Of a DNA stretch of 32,701 bases, positions 1-10,549 are shown one piece after another (the first letter of the stretch is position 1; each line of letters begins with the position of its first letter). The notes beneath the pieces were generated by a model. It had not been told where the DNA came from. It saw nothing but the letters and a program-made list of their open reading frames with translations, and ran no database searches. This DNA is from an uncultured Oscillospiraceae bacterium. GTDB lineage: Bacteria; Bacillota; Clostridia; Oscillospirales; Oscillospiraceae. The position numbers and the translations under genes are program-made. The stretch spans positions 1 to 32,701 of the forward strand of contig CATZRD010000027.1 of assembly GCA_958423465.1 (NCBI GenBank), given 5' to 3'.

Positions 1-801
<801 letters not shown>

Positions 802-822
802 GTTTCAAGCTCCTCCTTCCCA

Positions 823-4527
<3,705 letters not shown>

Positions 4528-4716
4528 CTTGATTCACTCATCCGCCTTTCTCGCGCAGCCGCCCCGCCAGGGCCGGGACCGCTCCGCCGTTTTCGATACG
4601 CATGGCCGCGTTGATAATAAGTTTGTCGTTCTCTCTTGCTTTTCTCTGGGGAAACTGCTATACTGTGAACAAGGGTGGGGTCGAATTGGCTCCGCTTCCT
4701 GTGATATAAGCAACTT

Positions 4717-4745
4717 AGTTTACCATGCCGCCGCTTTCCTGTCAA
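4717..4745 (-). promoter_or_regulatory. Housekeeping promoter for rpoBC
   Basis: On the minus strand TTGACA (4740-4745) and TAAACT (4717-4722) are separated by exactly 17 bp, a near-perfect vegetative sigma promoter. The predicted start near 4710 leaves a leader of roughly 180 nt before rpoB. The leader is moderately AT-rich and no known riboswitch or L10-binding motif was recognised in it. Confidence 0.8.
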
Positions 4746-4804
4746 GGGATTTTTTTGCAGACGCCGCCATTTTGGCGGTGTTTTTTGCTGTTTGCGCGGG
4801 AATC

Positions 4805-4842
4805 AAAATCGGGCTGCCCCCTTCTGGGGGCAGCCCGATTTT
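4805..4842 (-). terminator. Rho-independent terminator of the small membrane-protein gene
   Basis: A perfect 17-bp inverted repeat (arms 4805-4821 and 4826-4842, loop of 4 nt) with a G+C-rich stem and AAAA/TTTT at its ends. It starts 13 bp past the stop codon of the 67-residue gene and separates that gene from the rpoBC promoter. Confidence 0.85.
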
Positions 4843-4855
4843 CCGGTTTTGCGGA

Positions 4856-5059
4856 TCACTGCTCGTAAAGCAGCTCGTCGTCATAGTCGTCGAACTCGGA
4901 ACACTTGCCTCTGCGCTTGCACTTGGCGGCCACAGACTGCTTCACGGAGCAGGCGCCGGCGGCCAGCTTGTCCCAATATGCGATCAGCAGGCACACCATC
5001 CCCGCGAACGCCAGGGACGCGCCGACGATCTTCACAACAAAACGCCAGGTACTCTTCAT
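4856..5059 (-). CDS. Small single-pass membrane protein, unknown function
   Basis: A 67-residue protein. Residues 6-27 (FVVKIVGASLAFAG, MVCLLIAYW) form one transmembrane helix. A Lys/Cys-rich stretch (about 37-53, with CKRRGKC) follows, then a strongly acidic C-terminus (EFDDYDDELLYEQ). The start at 5059 was chosen over an upstream ATG because AAGGGAGG lies 7-8 nt before it. The gene has its own promoter and terminator, so it is a single-gene unit. The family is not recognised by name; similar tiny membrane proteins with an acidic tail are common in Clostridia. It occupies the place where rplL is usually found upstream of rpoB. Confidence 0.75.
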   Translation of the reverse strand: MKSTWRFVVKIVGASLAFAGMVCLLIAYWDKLAAGACSVKQSVAAKCKRRGKCSEFDDYDDELLYEQ

Positions 5060-5110
5060 AATAGGACCTCCCTTTTTGCCAGTCGTAATGGTTTGCTCTG
5101 TCTCTGCGCT

Positions 5111-5142
5111 TTGGACCTGTGAGTATTTGGACCTGTGAGTAT
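5111..5142. repeat. Perfect tandem duplication of a 16-bp unit
   Basis: The unit TTGGACCTGTGAGTAT occurs twice head-to-tail (5111-5126 and 5127-5142) with no mismatch. On the minus strand it lies at the very start of the predicted transcript of the small membrane-protein gene, directly after its -10 box, so it doubles a piece of the 5' leader. Confidence 0.9.
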
Positions 5143-5144
5143 AT

Positions 5145-5173
5145 AGTATACAGCACAATGCGGGAAATTACAA
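5145..5173 (-). promoter_or_regulatory. Promoter of the small membrane-protein gene
   Basis: Minus-strand TTGTAA (5168-5173) and TATACT (5145-5150) with a 17-bp spacer. Transcription would begin near 5138, inside the 16-bp tandem repeat, about 80 nt before the start codon. The 173 bp between this promoter and the divergent one at 5347 hold no recognisable gene. Confidence 0.7.
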
Positions 5174-5346
5174 CTCTTTTTTTGCCGCCAGTCTCCAAAG
5201 GCAGCGTCAAAAGGCCGGATACCGCCTGCCGCGAAGGGGATTCGGCTTTTTTCCTTCTCCCCTGCCCGGCCTATTTTCTCCGCCCCGGCATCCACGCCTG
5301 TCTCTTACAATCCCCTATTGTTTAAGAGTTTTTTAACATTTGCCGC

Positions 5347-5375
5347 TTGCAACCTCACGCTCTCCGTGGTATAAT
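5347..5375 (+). promoter_or_regulatory. Strong vegetative promoter of the 22-codon ORF / YARHG unit
   Basis: TTGCAA (5347-5352) and a perfect TATAAT (5370-5375) with a 17-bp spacer. It predicts a start near 5382, about 30 nt before the short ORF at 5411. Confidence 0.8.
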
Positions 5376-5410
5376 ATGTCCATAAAATCTTCTGAATGGA
5401 AAGGGGGGGC

Positions 5411-5479
5411 ATGACCATGATTGGTTCTATTTTCTGCGGGTGTACCTACTATCACTGTGCCCCCACGTTATGTACATAA
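5411..5479 (+). CDS. Putative 22-residue Cys-rich leader peptide or small protein
   Basis: A short ORF with a good ribosome binding site (GGAAAGGGGGGGC just before the ATG) about 30 nt downstream of a strong promoter. The peptide has four cysteines (positions 9, 11, 16 and 21; CGCTYYHCAPTLC) and two adjacent tyrosines. A terminator-like hairpin begins 31 nt after its stop codon. The layout fits a leader peptide in front of an attenuator, or a stand-alone small protein on a transcript of about 160 nt. No family is recognised. Codon use is more A/T-rich than in the neighbouring genes. Coding status is an inference from promoter, ribosome binding site and position. Confidence 0.5.
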   Translation: MTMIGSIFCGCTYYHCAPTLCT

Positions 5480-5510
5480 GCTGCCGTCTTAGGGCCGTAG
5501 TCTGTGTATC

Positions 5511-5542
5511 AATGCCTGGGGGAATTTCCTCCGGGCATTTTT
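5511..5542 (+). terminator. Terminator or attenuator hairpin in the leader of the 73-aa/YARHG genes
   Basis: AATGCC pairs with GGCATT (5511-5516 and 5533-5538) around an inner GGGGG/CCTCC stem, and TTTT follows. It lies between the 22-codon ORF and the next gene, 40 bp before its ATG. It therefore either ends a small RNA or partly terminates the operon transcript. Confidence 0.7.
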
Positions 5543-5582
5543 ATGTTCACATTTCGAAAAAACGGAAAAGGAGGGACAACAC

Positions 5583-5804
5583 ATGAGTAAAAAACTGACG
5601 CCGTACAGCCAGGAAAGCAGCACCCCCATGCCGCCCGAACTGCTGCGGATCCTGCAAAACGCCAAAAGCGCCGAGCTGTACCGGTCGGAAACCAATCAAT
5701 GGTCATTTGGTCCTACGGTAAACATCAACAAGGTTGGCATATCCGGCGGCCTGCAGATCAGCAGAACTGTCTCTCAGACCGTACACATCAAACTTTCGAA
5801 ATGA
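5583..5804 (+). CDS. Unknown 73-residue protein
   Basis: A short protein starting at an ATG with a strong ribosome binding site (AAAAGGAGGG, 8 nt upstream). The N-terminal 40 residues look helical and charged (MPPELLRILQNAKSAELY). The C-terminal 30 residues are rich in alternating Val/Ile/Ser/Thr (VNINKVGISGGLQISRTVSQ), which suggests beta strands. No signal peptide or membrane segment is seen. The gene for a membrane YARHG protein follows after 21 nt, so the two probably act together. Family not recognised. Confidence 0.75.
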   Translation: MSKKLTPYSQESSTPMPPELLRILQNAKSAELYRSETNQWSFGPTVNINKVGISGGLQISRTVSQTVHIKLSK

Positions 5805-5825
5805 CCGTGAAAGGGGGATGCAGTC

Positions 5826-6407
5826 ATGAAAGAACTTCAGACCCGAAACGCCCCCAAGCTCCGTATCCTGGAAACGGAGACGGACTACCATATCCTCTAT
5901 ACGGAGGAAAGCGTCTCCACGACCACTTACGGCTTTCGCCTCTCATGGGGCGCCCTGGCCGTCCTGGCGGCCATCGGCATGCTGTGTTTGACCCTGTTCG
6001 TCGCCGCTCAAGGCAGGGATACCACGCCGCCTCCGCCCTCCGGCCCCTCCGTTACGGTCCCGGACGGAGGGCAGGCAGGCCCTCCGCCGGACTCTGTTGC
6101 GTATGGCCTGGATACCTCCGGCTTTGTTTTTCCGGACAGCGGGAAGCGCGACCTGACCGAGGCCGATATCGAAGCCCTCGCTTCGTCTGACGCCTATACC
6201 GTCAAGGAGCTGCTGCGCTTCGCGGTCAACGAGATCTACGCCAGAAATGGCTACGAGTTCTCCACGCCGTTCTACCGGGAATTTTACCGCCAATTCGACT
6301 GGTACGAGGGCGGGCTCACCGCGGAGCAGGCCGTGGCCGGCTTCAACCGCCATGAGCGGAAAAACGTGGACTTTCTCCTGTCGATGGAGGATCTGTATTC
6401 GTCATAA
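5826..6407 (+). CDS. Membrane-anchored YARHG-domain protein
   Basis: A 193-residue protein with a cytoplasmic N-terminus of about 40 residues, one transmembrane helix (42-61) and a Pro-rich linker (TPPPPSGPS and GPPPDS). An extracytoplasmic YARHG domain spans about residues 108-188. The domain signature is plain: ELLRFAVNEIYARNGYEF, then FYREFYRQFDWYEGG and NRHERKN. YARHG is a small extracellular domain found in many Firmicute surface proteins and named for its conserved motif; its role is unknown. The ATG at 5826 has GAAAGGGGG upstream. The gene is last in the unit and ends before a long bidirectional hairpin. Confidence 0.85.
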   Translation: MKELQTRNAPKLRILETETDYHILYTEESVSTTTYGFRLSWGALAVLAAIGMLCLTLFVAAQGRDTTPPPPSGPSVTVPDGGQAGPPPDSVAYGLDTSGFVFPDSGKRDLTEADIEALASSDAYTVKELLRFAVNEIYARNGYEFSTPFYREFYRQFDWYEGGLTAEQAVAGFNRHERKNVDFLLSMEDLYSS

Positions 6408-6432
6408 ACGCCCTGCGGAATCGCGCAGGAAA

Positions 6433-6470
6433 AAGATGGGACGCGCCTTTGGAAAGGCGCGTCCCATCTT
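6433..6470. terminator. Bidirectional terminator between convergent genes
   Basis: A perfect 18-bp inverted repeat (arms 6433-6450 and 6453-6470) between the YARHG gene and the convergent XRE-regulator gene. A T-run follows the stem on the minus strand, so it works best for the regulator transcript. Confidence 0.85.
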
Positions 6471-6495
6471 CGTCACGGCGAATCCCGGCCAGCCC

Positions 6496-7824
6496 TCACT
6501 CGTAGTCCCAGGGGCCGTTCCACCAGTCCTCCAGGTCGATGCCGGCGGCGGTCATGTCGCTGTCCCCGGCCAGACGCAGCTCCCCGTCACGGACCATGGA
6601 CCGGGGCAGGCCCTCGCACACGATCTCCCGGCCGCACTCGTCCGTCACCACGGCGGCCAGGCAAAAGACGTCGCCGGGCTCCGGCGTCACCGACAGCTCC
6701 GCCAGACGATAGAACTGGCAGTTCTCAAAGCCGTGATAGCCCTCCGGCTTCCCGCAGGGCTCCAGCCAGGCCAGCAGCTCCTTATTTCGGAAGAGGCCCA
6801 CCCGGATGTCCCGGATCTCCGCCACGCCGACGTTGGCATTCACCGCGCCGGTCACGCTGCTGGCCGTGTCTGAATAGACGTATGCGTCCTTCCAGAGGAG
6901 GCTGCCGTCGTCCTCCAGCTCCTTGAAGGAGAGGATCATATTGGGATTCACCTCCACCGCGGGGATGGAGTTCGTGTAAAGATAGGCGTACACATACAGC
7001 ACCTGGGTCTCCCGCTTGTCCCCGGTGAGGAACGCCACGGAGACGCGGATGCTGTCCGTCAGGGGGCAGGTGACGGTGCCGGTGAACTTCTGTCCCTGGC
7101 CCAGCTCCCCGGGGTAGTCCACCGGGCCGTCCCCGGTATCCACCTGGAACAGGGCGGTCATGCCCTCCGTGTAGGTCTTGGGGGTGGCCCAGGCGGAGAT
7201 GGTGACGGTGTTGGCCGAAAGGTCCGCGGACACGATCTCCGTGCCGTAGTCCGCCGTCAGGGCGTTCTGGCTCTTCAGCACCTCCTCCACCCGGCCCGCA
7301 ATGGAGCCGATCTGGCTGTTGACGGTGCTCTGGACGCTGTTGACGGAACTTTGCAGGCCGTTATACTGGCTTTGCAGCCTGTCCAGCCGGGAGAAGAGGT
7401 TGCCGAATACGCATACCAGCGCCACCGCCCCCGCCAGCCCCGCCGCCAGAAGCCACCGGCGCTTTTTCTTCGGAGACGGGTCCTCTGCCTTGGGCGGGTC
7501 CTCCGGCTTTGGCTGGGCGGCGATGTACCGGTCCACGATCTCCTCCACCATTTTGAGCTGGGCCGCGGTCAGCTCCCCGCCGCCGGCCTCCGGGACCTGA
7601 TCCGCCGGTCCCTCGTCCGCCGGCGGCTCCTCCACCCCCAGCAGCCACCCCACGGTGACGCTGAAGAGGCGGCTCATAGCGACGAGCTTATCGATCTCCG
7701 GCAGGGCGCTGTCGGCTTCCCATTTATAGACGGACTGGCGGCTGACCCCCAGCCGCTCCCCCAGGGCCTCCTGGCTCAGATCCAAATCTTTTCTCTTCCG
7801 CGCGATGCGCTGTCCAATGGTCAT
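6496..7824 (-). CDS. Membrane-tethered XRE-family regulator
   Basis: A 442-residue protein. Residues 1-57 are a clear Cro/C1-type helix-turn-helix (RIARKRKDLDLSQEALGERL, then GVSRQSVYKWE). Next come an acidic/Pro linker, a basic KKKRR stop signal, one transmembrane helix (about 124-143) and a heptad-like Ser/Gln/Leu coiled coil (144-185). An extracytoplasmic part of about 255 residues with no recognised fold completes it. DNA binding in the cytoplasm joined to an outer domain suggests a one-component sensor. The target is unknown; its own upstream region contains an 11-bp palindrome (AACCGGCGGTT, 7900-7910) that could be an operator. The ATG at 7824 follows AAAGGAGGT. It lies 109 nt downstream of the DUF5662 gene. 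Confidence 0.88.
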   Translation of the reverse strand: MTIGQRIARKRKDLDLSQEALGERLGVSRQSVYKWEADSALPEIDKLVAMSRLFSVTVGWLLGVEEPPADEGPADQVPEAGGGELTAAQLKMVEEIVDRYIAAQPKPEDPPKAEDPSPKKKRRWLLAAGLAGAVALVCVFGNLFSRLDRLQSQYNGLQSSVNSVQSTVNSQIGSIAGRVEEVLKSQNALTADYGTEIVSADLSANTVTISAWATPKTYTEGMTALFQVDTGDGPVDYPGELGQGQKFTGTVTCPLTDSIRVSVAFLTGDKRETQVLYVYAYLYTNSIPAVEVNPNMILSFKELEDDGSLLWKDAYVYSDTASSVTGAVNANVGVAEIRDIRVGLFRNKELLAWLEPCGKPEGYHGFENCQFYRLAELSVTPEPGDVFCLAAVVTDECGREIVCEGLPRSMVRDGELRLAGDSDMTAAGIDLEDWWNGPWDYE

Positions 7825-7933
7825 TTCCTCGACCTCCTTTGCCCCCAGCGTATCAGGTCTTTCCCACCGCCGCCACCAACCGGGGCGGAAATGGCTGCTA
7901 ACCGGCGGTTTACATCCCGGGTTTTCCGGGGCG

Positions 7934-8470
7934 TCAGTCCTTTTTCAGCACCTCCCGCCGGATGTAGGCGAAGGTCTCCTCCTCCCCCCGGTCCCGGAGC
8001 ATGAGGAGCAGCTTTTCCAGCAGCCCGGCGGTGTCCGGGTGGACGATATAGTGGTCCCGGGACCTGTCGTAATACTCCCAGGGGGAGGCGTCAGTGTACT
8101 TTTCCCCCTGATAGATCCGGCAGGCGGCCACCCGGTCGCAGAACATCTCCGCCACATACTTTTCCGGCATCCTCATGCCGCCCATGCGGTAGCCCAGCTC
8201 CGGGGCGTAGTCGATCCAGTACTCCAGATGGTGCTTGTTGCGGCCCTTGTGGTGGAGCCAGGCGGCGGAGACTCCGGTGGCCAGCCGCTCCGCCTCGTTG
8301 GGGCTGCGATCCCCCTGGTAGTATCTGGCCCCCGCCAGAAATTCCGTGGGACCGTATTTGCTCAGATCGTGGAGCAGCCCCTGGCGGTACAGACCCACCC
8401 GGAAGCAGTAGCGCATCACCAGCATCTTATGGGCGGTGATGGTCCTGAGATGCCCCCGCCAATCCCCCAT
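7934..8470 (-). CDS. DUF5662 family protein
   Basis: A 178-residue soluble protein with the hallmarks of DUF5662: TAHKMLVMRYCFRVGLYRQG, LLHDLSKYGPTEF and AWLHHKGRNKHHLEYW. The many conserved His/Asp residues (HD in LLHDLSK, HH and HH in the next motif) recall HD-type metal-binding helical proteins. A hydrolase activity is possible but unproven. The start at 8470 was preferred over an ATG at 8515 because AAAAAGGAGGG lies 8 nt before it. It sits between the DUF3810 gene (68 nt upstream) and the XRE regulator gene, probably in one transcript. Confidence 0.85.
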   Translation of the reverse strand: MGDWRGHLRTITAHKMLVMRYCFRVGLYRQGLLHDLSKYGPTEFLAGARYYQGDRSPNEAERLATGVSAAWLHHKGRNKHHLEYWIDYAPELGYRMGGMRMPEKYVAEMFCDRVAACRIYQGEKYTDASPWEYYDRSRDHYIVHPDTAGLLEKLLLMLRDRGEEETFAYIRREVLKKD

Positions 8471-8538
8471 GAAATCGCCCTCCTTTTTGGTGTTTTTTAT
8501 TTTAATATATGCCATTTTATAGCTCTTCTGCCGCCGCC

Positions 8539-9618
8539 TCAGAAATAGGCGATGAGCAGGTCCACCACGGTGCCGTAGCTCTTCACCCCGTCGGTGAGGC
8601 CGTAGCTTTTCAGGGTGGCGTCATAGACCTTCTGGGTCACTGTGCCGGTGATGCCGTCGAACCTCGCCCAGTAGGCGCTGTGGTCCCGAAGGTCCGCCTC
8701 CACCGTCTCCGGCAGCAGGGACCGCACCGCCTGCCACCGGTCCCGGTCCTCGGCGTAGAGGGCGTTGTTCAGGTGGATGAACCCCTTCAGATAGCCGGAG
8801 TAGCGGTAGACCACATTGTCGCAGCGGTCGCAGGCGGCGATGGCCAGAAAGTTGCACTCCTGCTCCGAGGCCACCCCCCGCTGGTGGGCCAGCTCGTGGG
8901 CCACGGTGGCGGGGAGCAGGCAGGCGGGGCTGTCCACGTTCACGTTGGACTCCCCGGTGAAGGGGCTGAAAAACCCGGTGAACTGCATGGCGGAATAGGC
9001 TTTGGAGAACAGCAGCGGCTTGGGGACCCGGTCCTCCCGCTCCAGGAAAGGAAAGACCTCATAGAGATTTTGGTAGACCGCCGGGGCGGCGGCCAGGATC
9101 TCCTCCCGGTCCTCGGCGAACACGCCGTTTTCATCCCGTTCCACCTGGTCCGCCAGCTCCGCCAGCTCCCGGGCAAAGAGGGCGGCCACCCGCTCCAGCT
9201 CGTCCACGGAGGCCGGCCGGGCGGTGAGGCCGCTCACGTCCTGAAAGCTGTCGGCCTTGTAGTTGACGCCCCACAGCAGAGAGAACGCCGCCCAGATGCT
9301 GAGGGCCAGGCAAAGGAGGCCCATGACCCCGCTGTAGAGCGTATGCCCCCGCTCCCCCTTCCGGCGAATCAGCCGGCGGATGGTGACGGCGATCCATACG
9401 GCGGCCCCCAGCCCCAGCCCCAGGTACAGCCATTCCACCACGGAGAAGGGGACCAGATAGCACGCCGCCCCCAGACCGTCCTTGATCCGCTGGGTCACGG
9501 CGCAGACGGCGTTGGCCGCACGGCGGCTGCTGACGCCGTAGCCGTACACGGCGAAGAGGGCCAGGATCACCGCCAGCCAGATATGTACGCCCCGGTGGCG
9601 TCTGAGAAATCGCAGCAT
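8539..9618 (-). CDS. DUF3810 family membrane protein with a metalloprotease-like HELAH motif
   Basis: A 359-residue protein. Three N-terminal transmembrane helices (about 12-29, 55-80 and 96-116) are followed by an extracytoplasmic or cytoplasmic domain of about 240 residues. That domain contains HELAHQRG at 241-248, the zinc-ligand HExxH pattern, and Glu residues shortly after (SEQECN) as candidate third ligands. This layout matches DUF3810. A peptidase role is inferred from the motif only; substrates are unknown. The ATG has GGAGGCGG upstream, and a consensus promoter starts 38 bp before it. It is the first gene of the DUF3810-DUF5662-XRE group. Confidence 0.88.
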   Translation of the reverse strand: MLRFLRRHRGVHIWLAVILALFAVYGYGVSSRRAANAVCAVTQRIKDGLGAACYLVPFSVVEWLYLGLGLGAAVWIAVTIRRLIRRKGERGHTLYSGVMGLLCLALSIWAAFSLLWGVNYKADSFQDVSGLTARPASVDELERVAALFARELAELADQVERDENGVFAEDREEILAAAPAVYQNLYEVFPFLEREDRVPKPLLFSKAYSAMQFTGFFSPFTGESNVNVDSPACLLPATVAHELAHQRGVASEQECNFLAIAACDRCDNVVYRYSGYLKGFIHLNNALYAEDRDRWQAVRSLLPETVEADLRDHSAYWARFDGITGTVTQKVYDATLKSYGLTDGVKSYGTVVDLLIAYF

Positions 9619-9655
9619 GGGAACCGCCTCCTGTCAAAATTTGTCGTCCCTTCAA

Positions 9656-9684
9656 ATTATACCCGTCCGGCGGCGGTTTGCCAA
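9656..9684 (-). promoter_or_regulatory. Promoter of the DUF3810-DUF5662-XRE group
   Basis: Minus-strand TTGGCA (9679-9684) and a perfect TATAAT (9656-9661) with a 17-bp spacer, placing the start about 30 nt before the DUF3810 ATG. Confidence 0.8.
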
Positions 9685-10027
9685 GCGGTTATTTTTGGAT
9701 GGAACCCGGCGGCTTTCCAGGGAGCGAAACGTTCCCATAAGCGCCCCCGGATATGCGTCAAAAACCGGCAAAATTTTTTCCGCCGGGGTATTGAAAAGCC
9801 GTGGGGTTTGTGCTACCTTATCTTACAATAAGAAGCGTGTTTGCCAAATACTTATGTAAACTTGCAATCTTTTCACGATTTACGTGTGTTTCCTGAATAC
9901 CCCCTTTTCTCCTGACAGCCGGAAGAGCCCGGCGGTCGGGGATTTTCTTGTGTCATTTCAGTACTTGTGTCATTTCAGTATTTCATTATCTCATTTTCAG
10001 TATTTCGATCGTGATACTTTTTAAAAT
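9685..10027. other. Non-coding, AT-richer stretch with no intact gene
   Basis: About 340 bp with no convincing ORF on either strand. Base composition shifts to A/T-rich from about 9830 to 10027, unlike its surroundings. It holds a weak possible plus-strand promoter (TTGAAA at 9791, TACCTT at 9814, 17-bp spacer) and a tandem repeat (9947-9980). It borders the truncated surface-protein remnant, so it may be decayed sequence or the scar of a deletion. Confidence 0.5.
9947..9980. repeat. Perfect 17-bp tandem repeat, with a degenerate third copy
   Basis: CTTGTGTCATTTCAGTA occurs twice head-to-tail (9947-9963 and 9964-9980). A diverged copy containing TCTCATTTTCAGTATTT follows up to about 10006. 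The repeat ends roughly 20 bp before the surface-protein remnant. Confidence 0.85.
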
Positions 10028-10258
10028 GACGCCGGGACCGATCAGCCCGGCGAGAACGGTCAGTCCCAGGCCCCGGAGGAGGTCCCCCTTCCCACGGAGG
10101 AGGAACTGGCCGGCGCTGAAAAGGGCGGGACTGTGACCGAGGACATCAAGGACGAGACCGGCGCCGTCATCGGCGTCTGGTATCTGACCATGGCGCTATC
10201 CGCCCTGAGCCTGCTGGTCCTGGCCTGTACCGGCCGGCGGAAAAAAGAAGAAGCGTAA
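10028..10258 (+). pseudogene. 3' remnant of a cell-surface protein gene
   Basis: Seventy-six codons of open frame with no start codon: an in-frame TAA lies just upstream. It encodes a Pro/Glu/Gln-rich spacer (DQPGENGQSQAPEEVPLPTE), a charged stretch with DETGAV, a hydrophobic helix (VIGVWYLTMALSALSLLVLA) and a basic tail (GRRKKEEA). This is the layout of a sortase-type C-terminal anchor of Firmicute surface proteins, although the xPxTG box is degenerate (DETG). The N-terminal bulk is missing. It could in principle be a very small membrane protein with a non-standard start, but no ribosome binding site is seen. Confidence 0.6.
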
Positions 10259-10339
10259 CACCTGCCGGCAGTATTCCACCTGCGAGGGGAGCCGGGACCC
10301 GAACGGCCCCAGCCCCCCTTTTTGTACCCGGAGACCCTT

Positions 10340-10528
10340 ATGAAGAAAAAACTGCGTTCTGTTCTCGCCGCGGTCCTGGCGGTGACGCTGGCCGTCAGCG
10401 TCTGCATGGCGGTCCGCCGGCGGCAGGAGGACCTGCACCGGACGGAGGTCTACGCCGCCCGCTGGGTGGTCCAATGCCGCCTGGCCCGGGAGTACCCGGG
10501 CGATTCCATCCCCGACAGCAGTCCATGA
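10340..10528 (+). CDS. Small exported or membrane protein, unknown
   Basis: A 62-residue protein with a signal-anchor: basic start MKKKLR, hydrophobic core about 8-25 (VLAAVLAVTLAVSVCMAV), then a charged, Arg-rich segment (RRRQEDLHRTEVY) and a short Pro/Ser tail. GGAG lies 6 nt before the ATG. It is 21 nt ahead of the transglutaminase-like gene and is probably the first gene of the pilus-like operon. No family recognised; it could be a pilus-associated membrane factor, but that is a guess from position. Confidence 0.6.
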   Translation: MKKKLRSVLAAVLAVTLAVSVCMAVRRRQEDLHRTEVYAARWVVQCRLAREYPGDSIPDSSP

Positions 10529-10549
10529 ACCCAGGAAAGGAGCATCCCT

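Noticed and set aside
4538..4603. A 21-codon minus-strand ORF in the rpoB leader (MRIENGGAV...)
   Set aside because: No Shine-Dalgarno before its ATG and no distinctive composition; probably chance, though a leader-peptide role cannot be excluded.
4764..4786. Plus-strand hairpin CCGCCA/TGGCGG with a T-run
   Set aside because: It looks like a terminator, but there is no plus-strand gene before it; probably accidental or a remnant, just upstream of the rpoBC promoter.
5420..5445. T-box-like fragment GGGTGTACCTA in the leader of the YARHG unit
   Set aside because: It lacks the full T-box consensus (GGGTGGnACCGCG), and the leader of about 160 nt is too short with no specifier stem.
9947..10006. 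Possible CRISPR-like repeats
   Set aside because: The units are directly adjacent with no spacers, only two perfect copies and no cas genes; a simple tandem repeat.
9948..10136. Plus-strand 62-codon ORF across the tandem repeat
   Set aside because: Its second half is a frame-shifted reading of the surface-protein remnant (Pro/Arg-rich) and it has no ribosome binding site.
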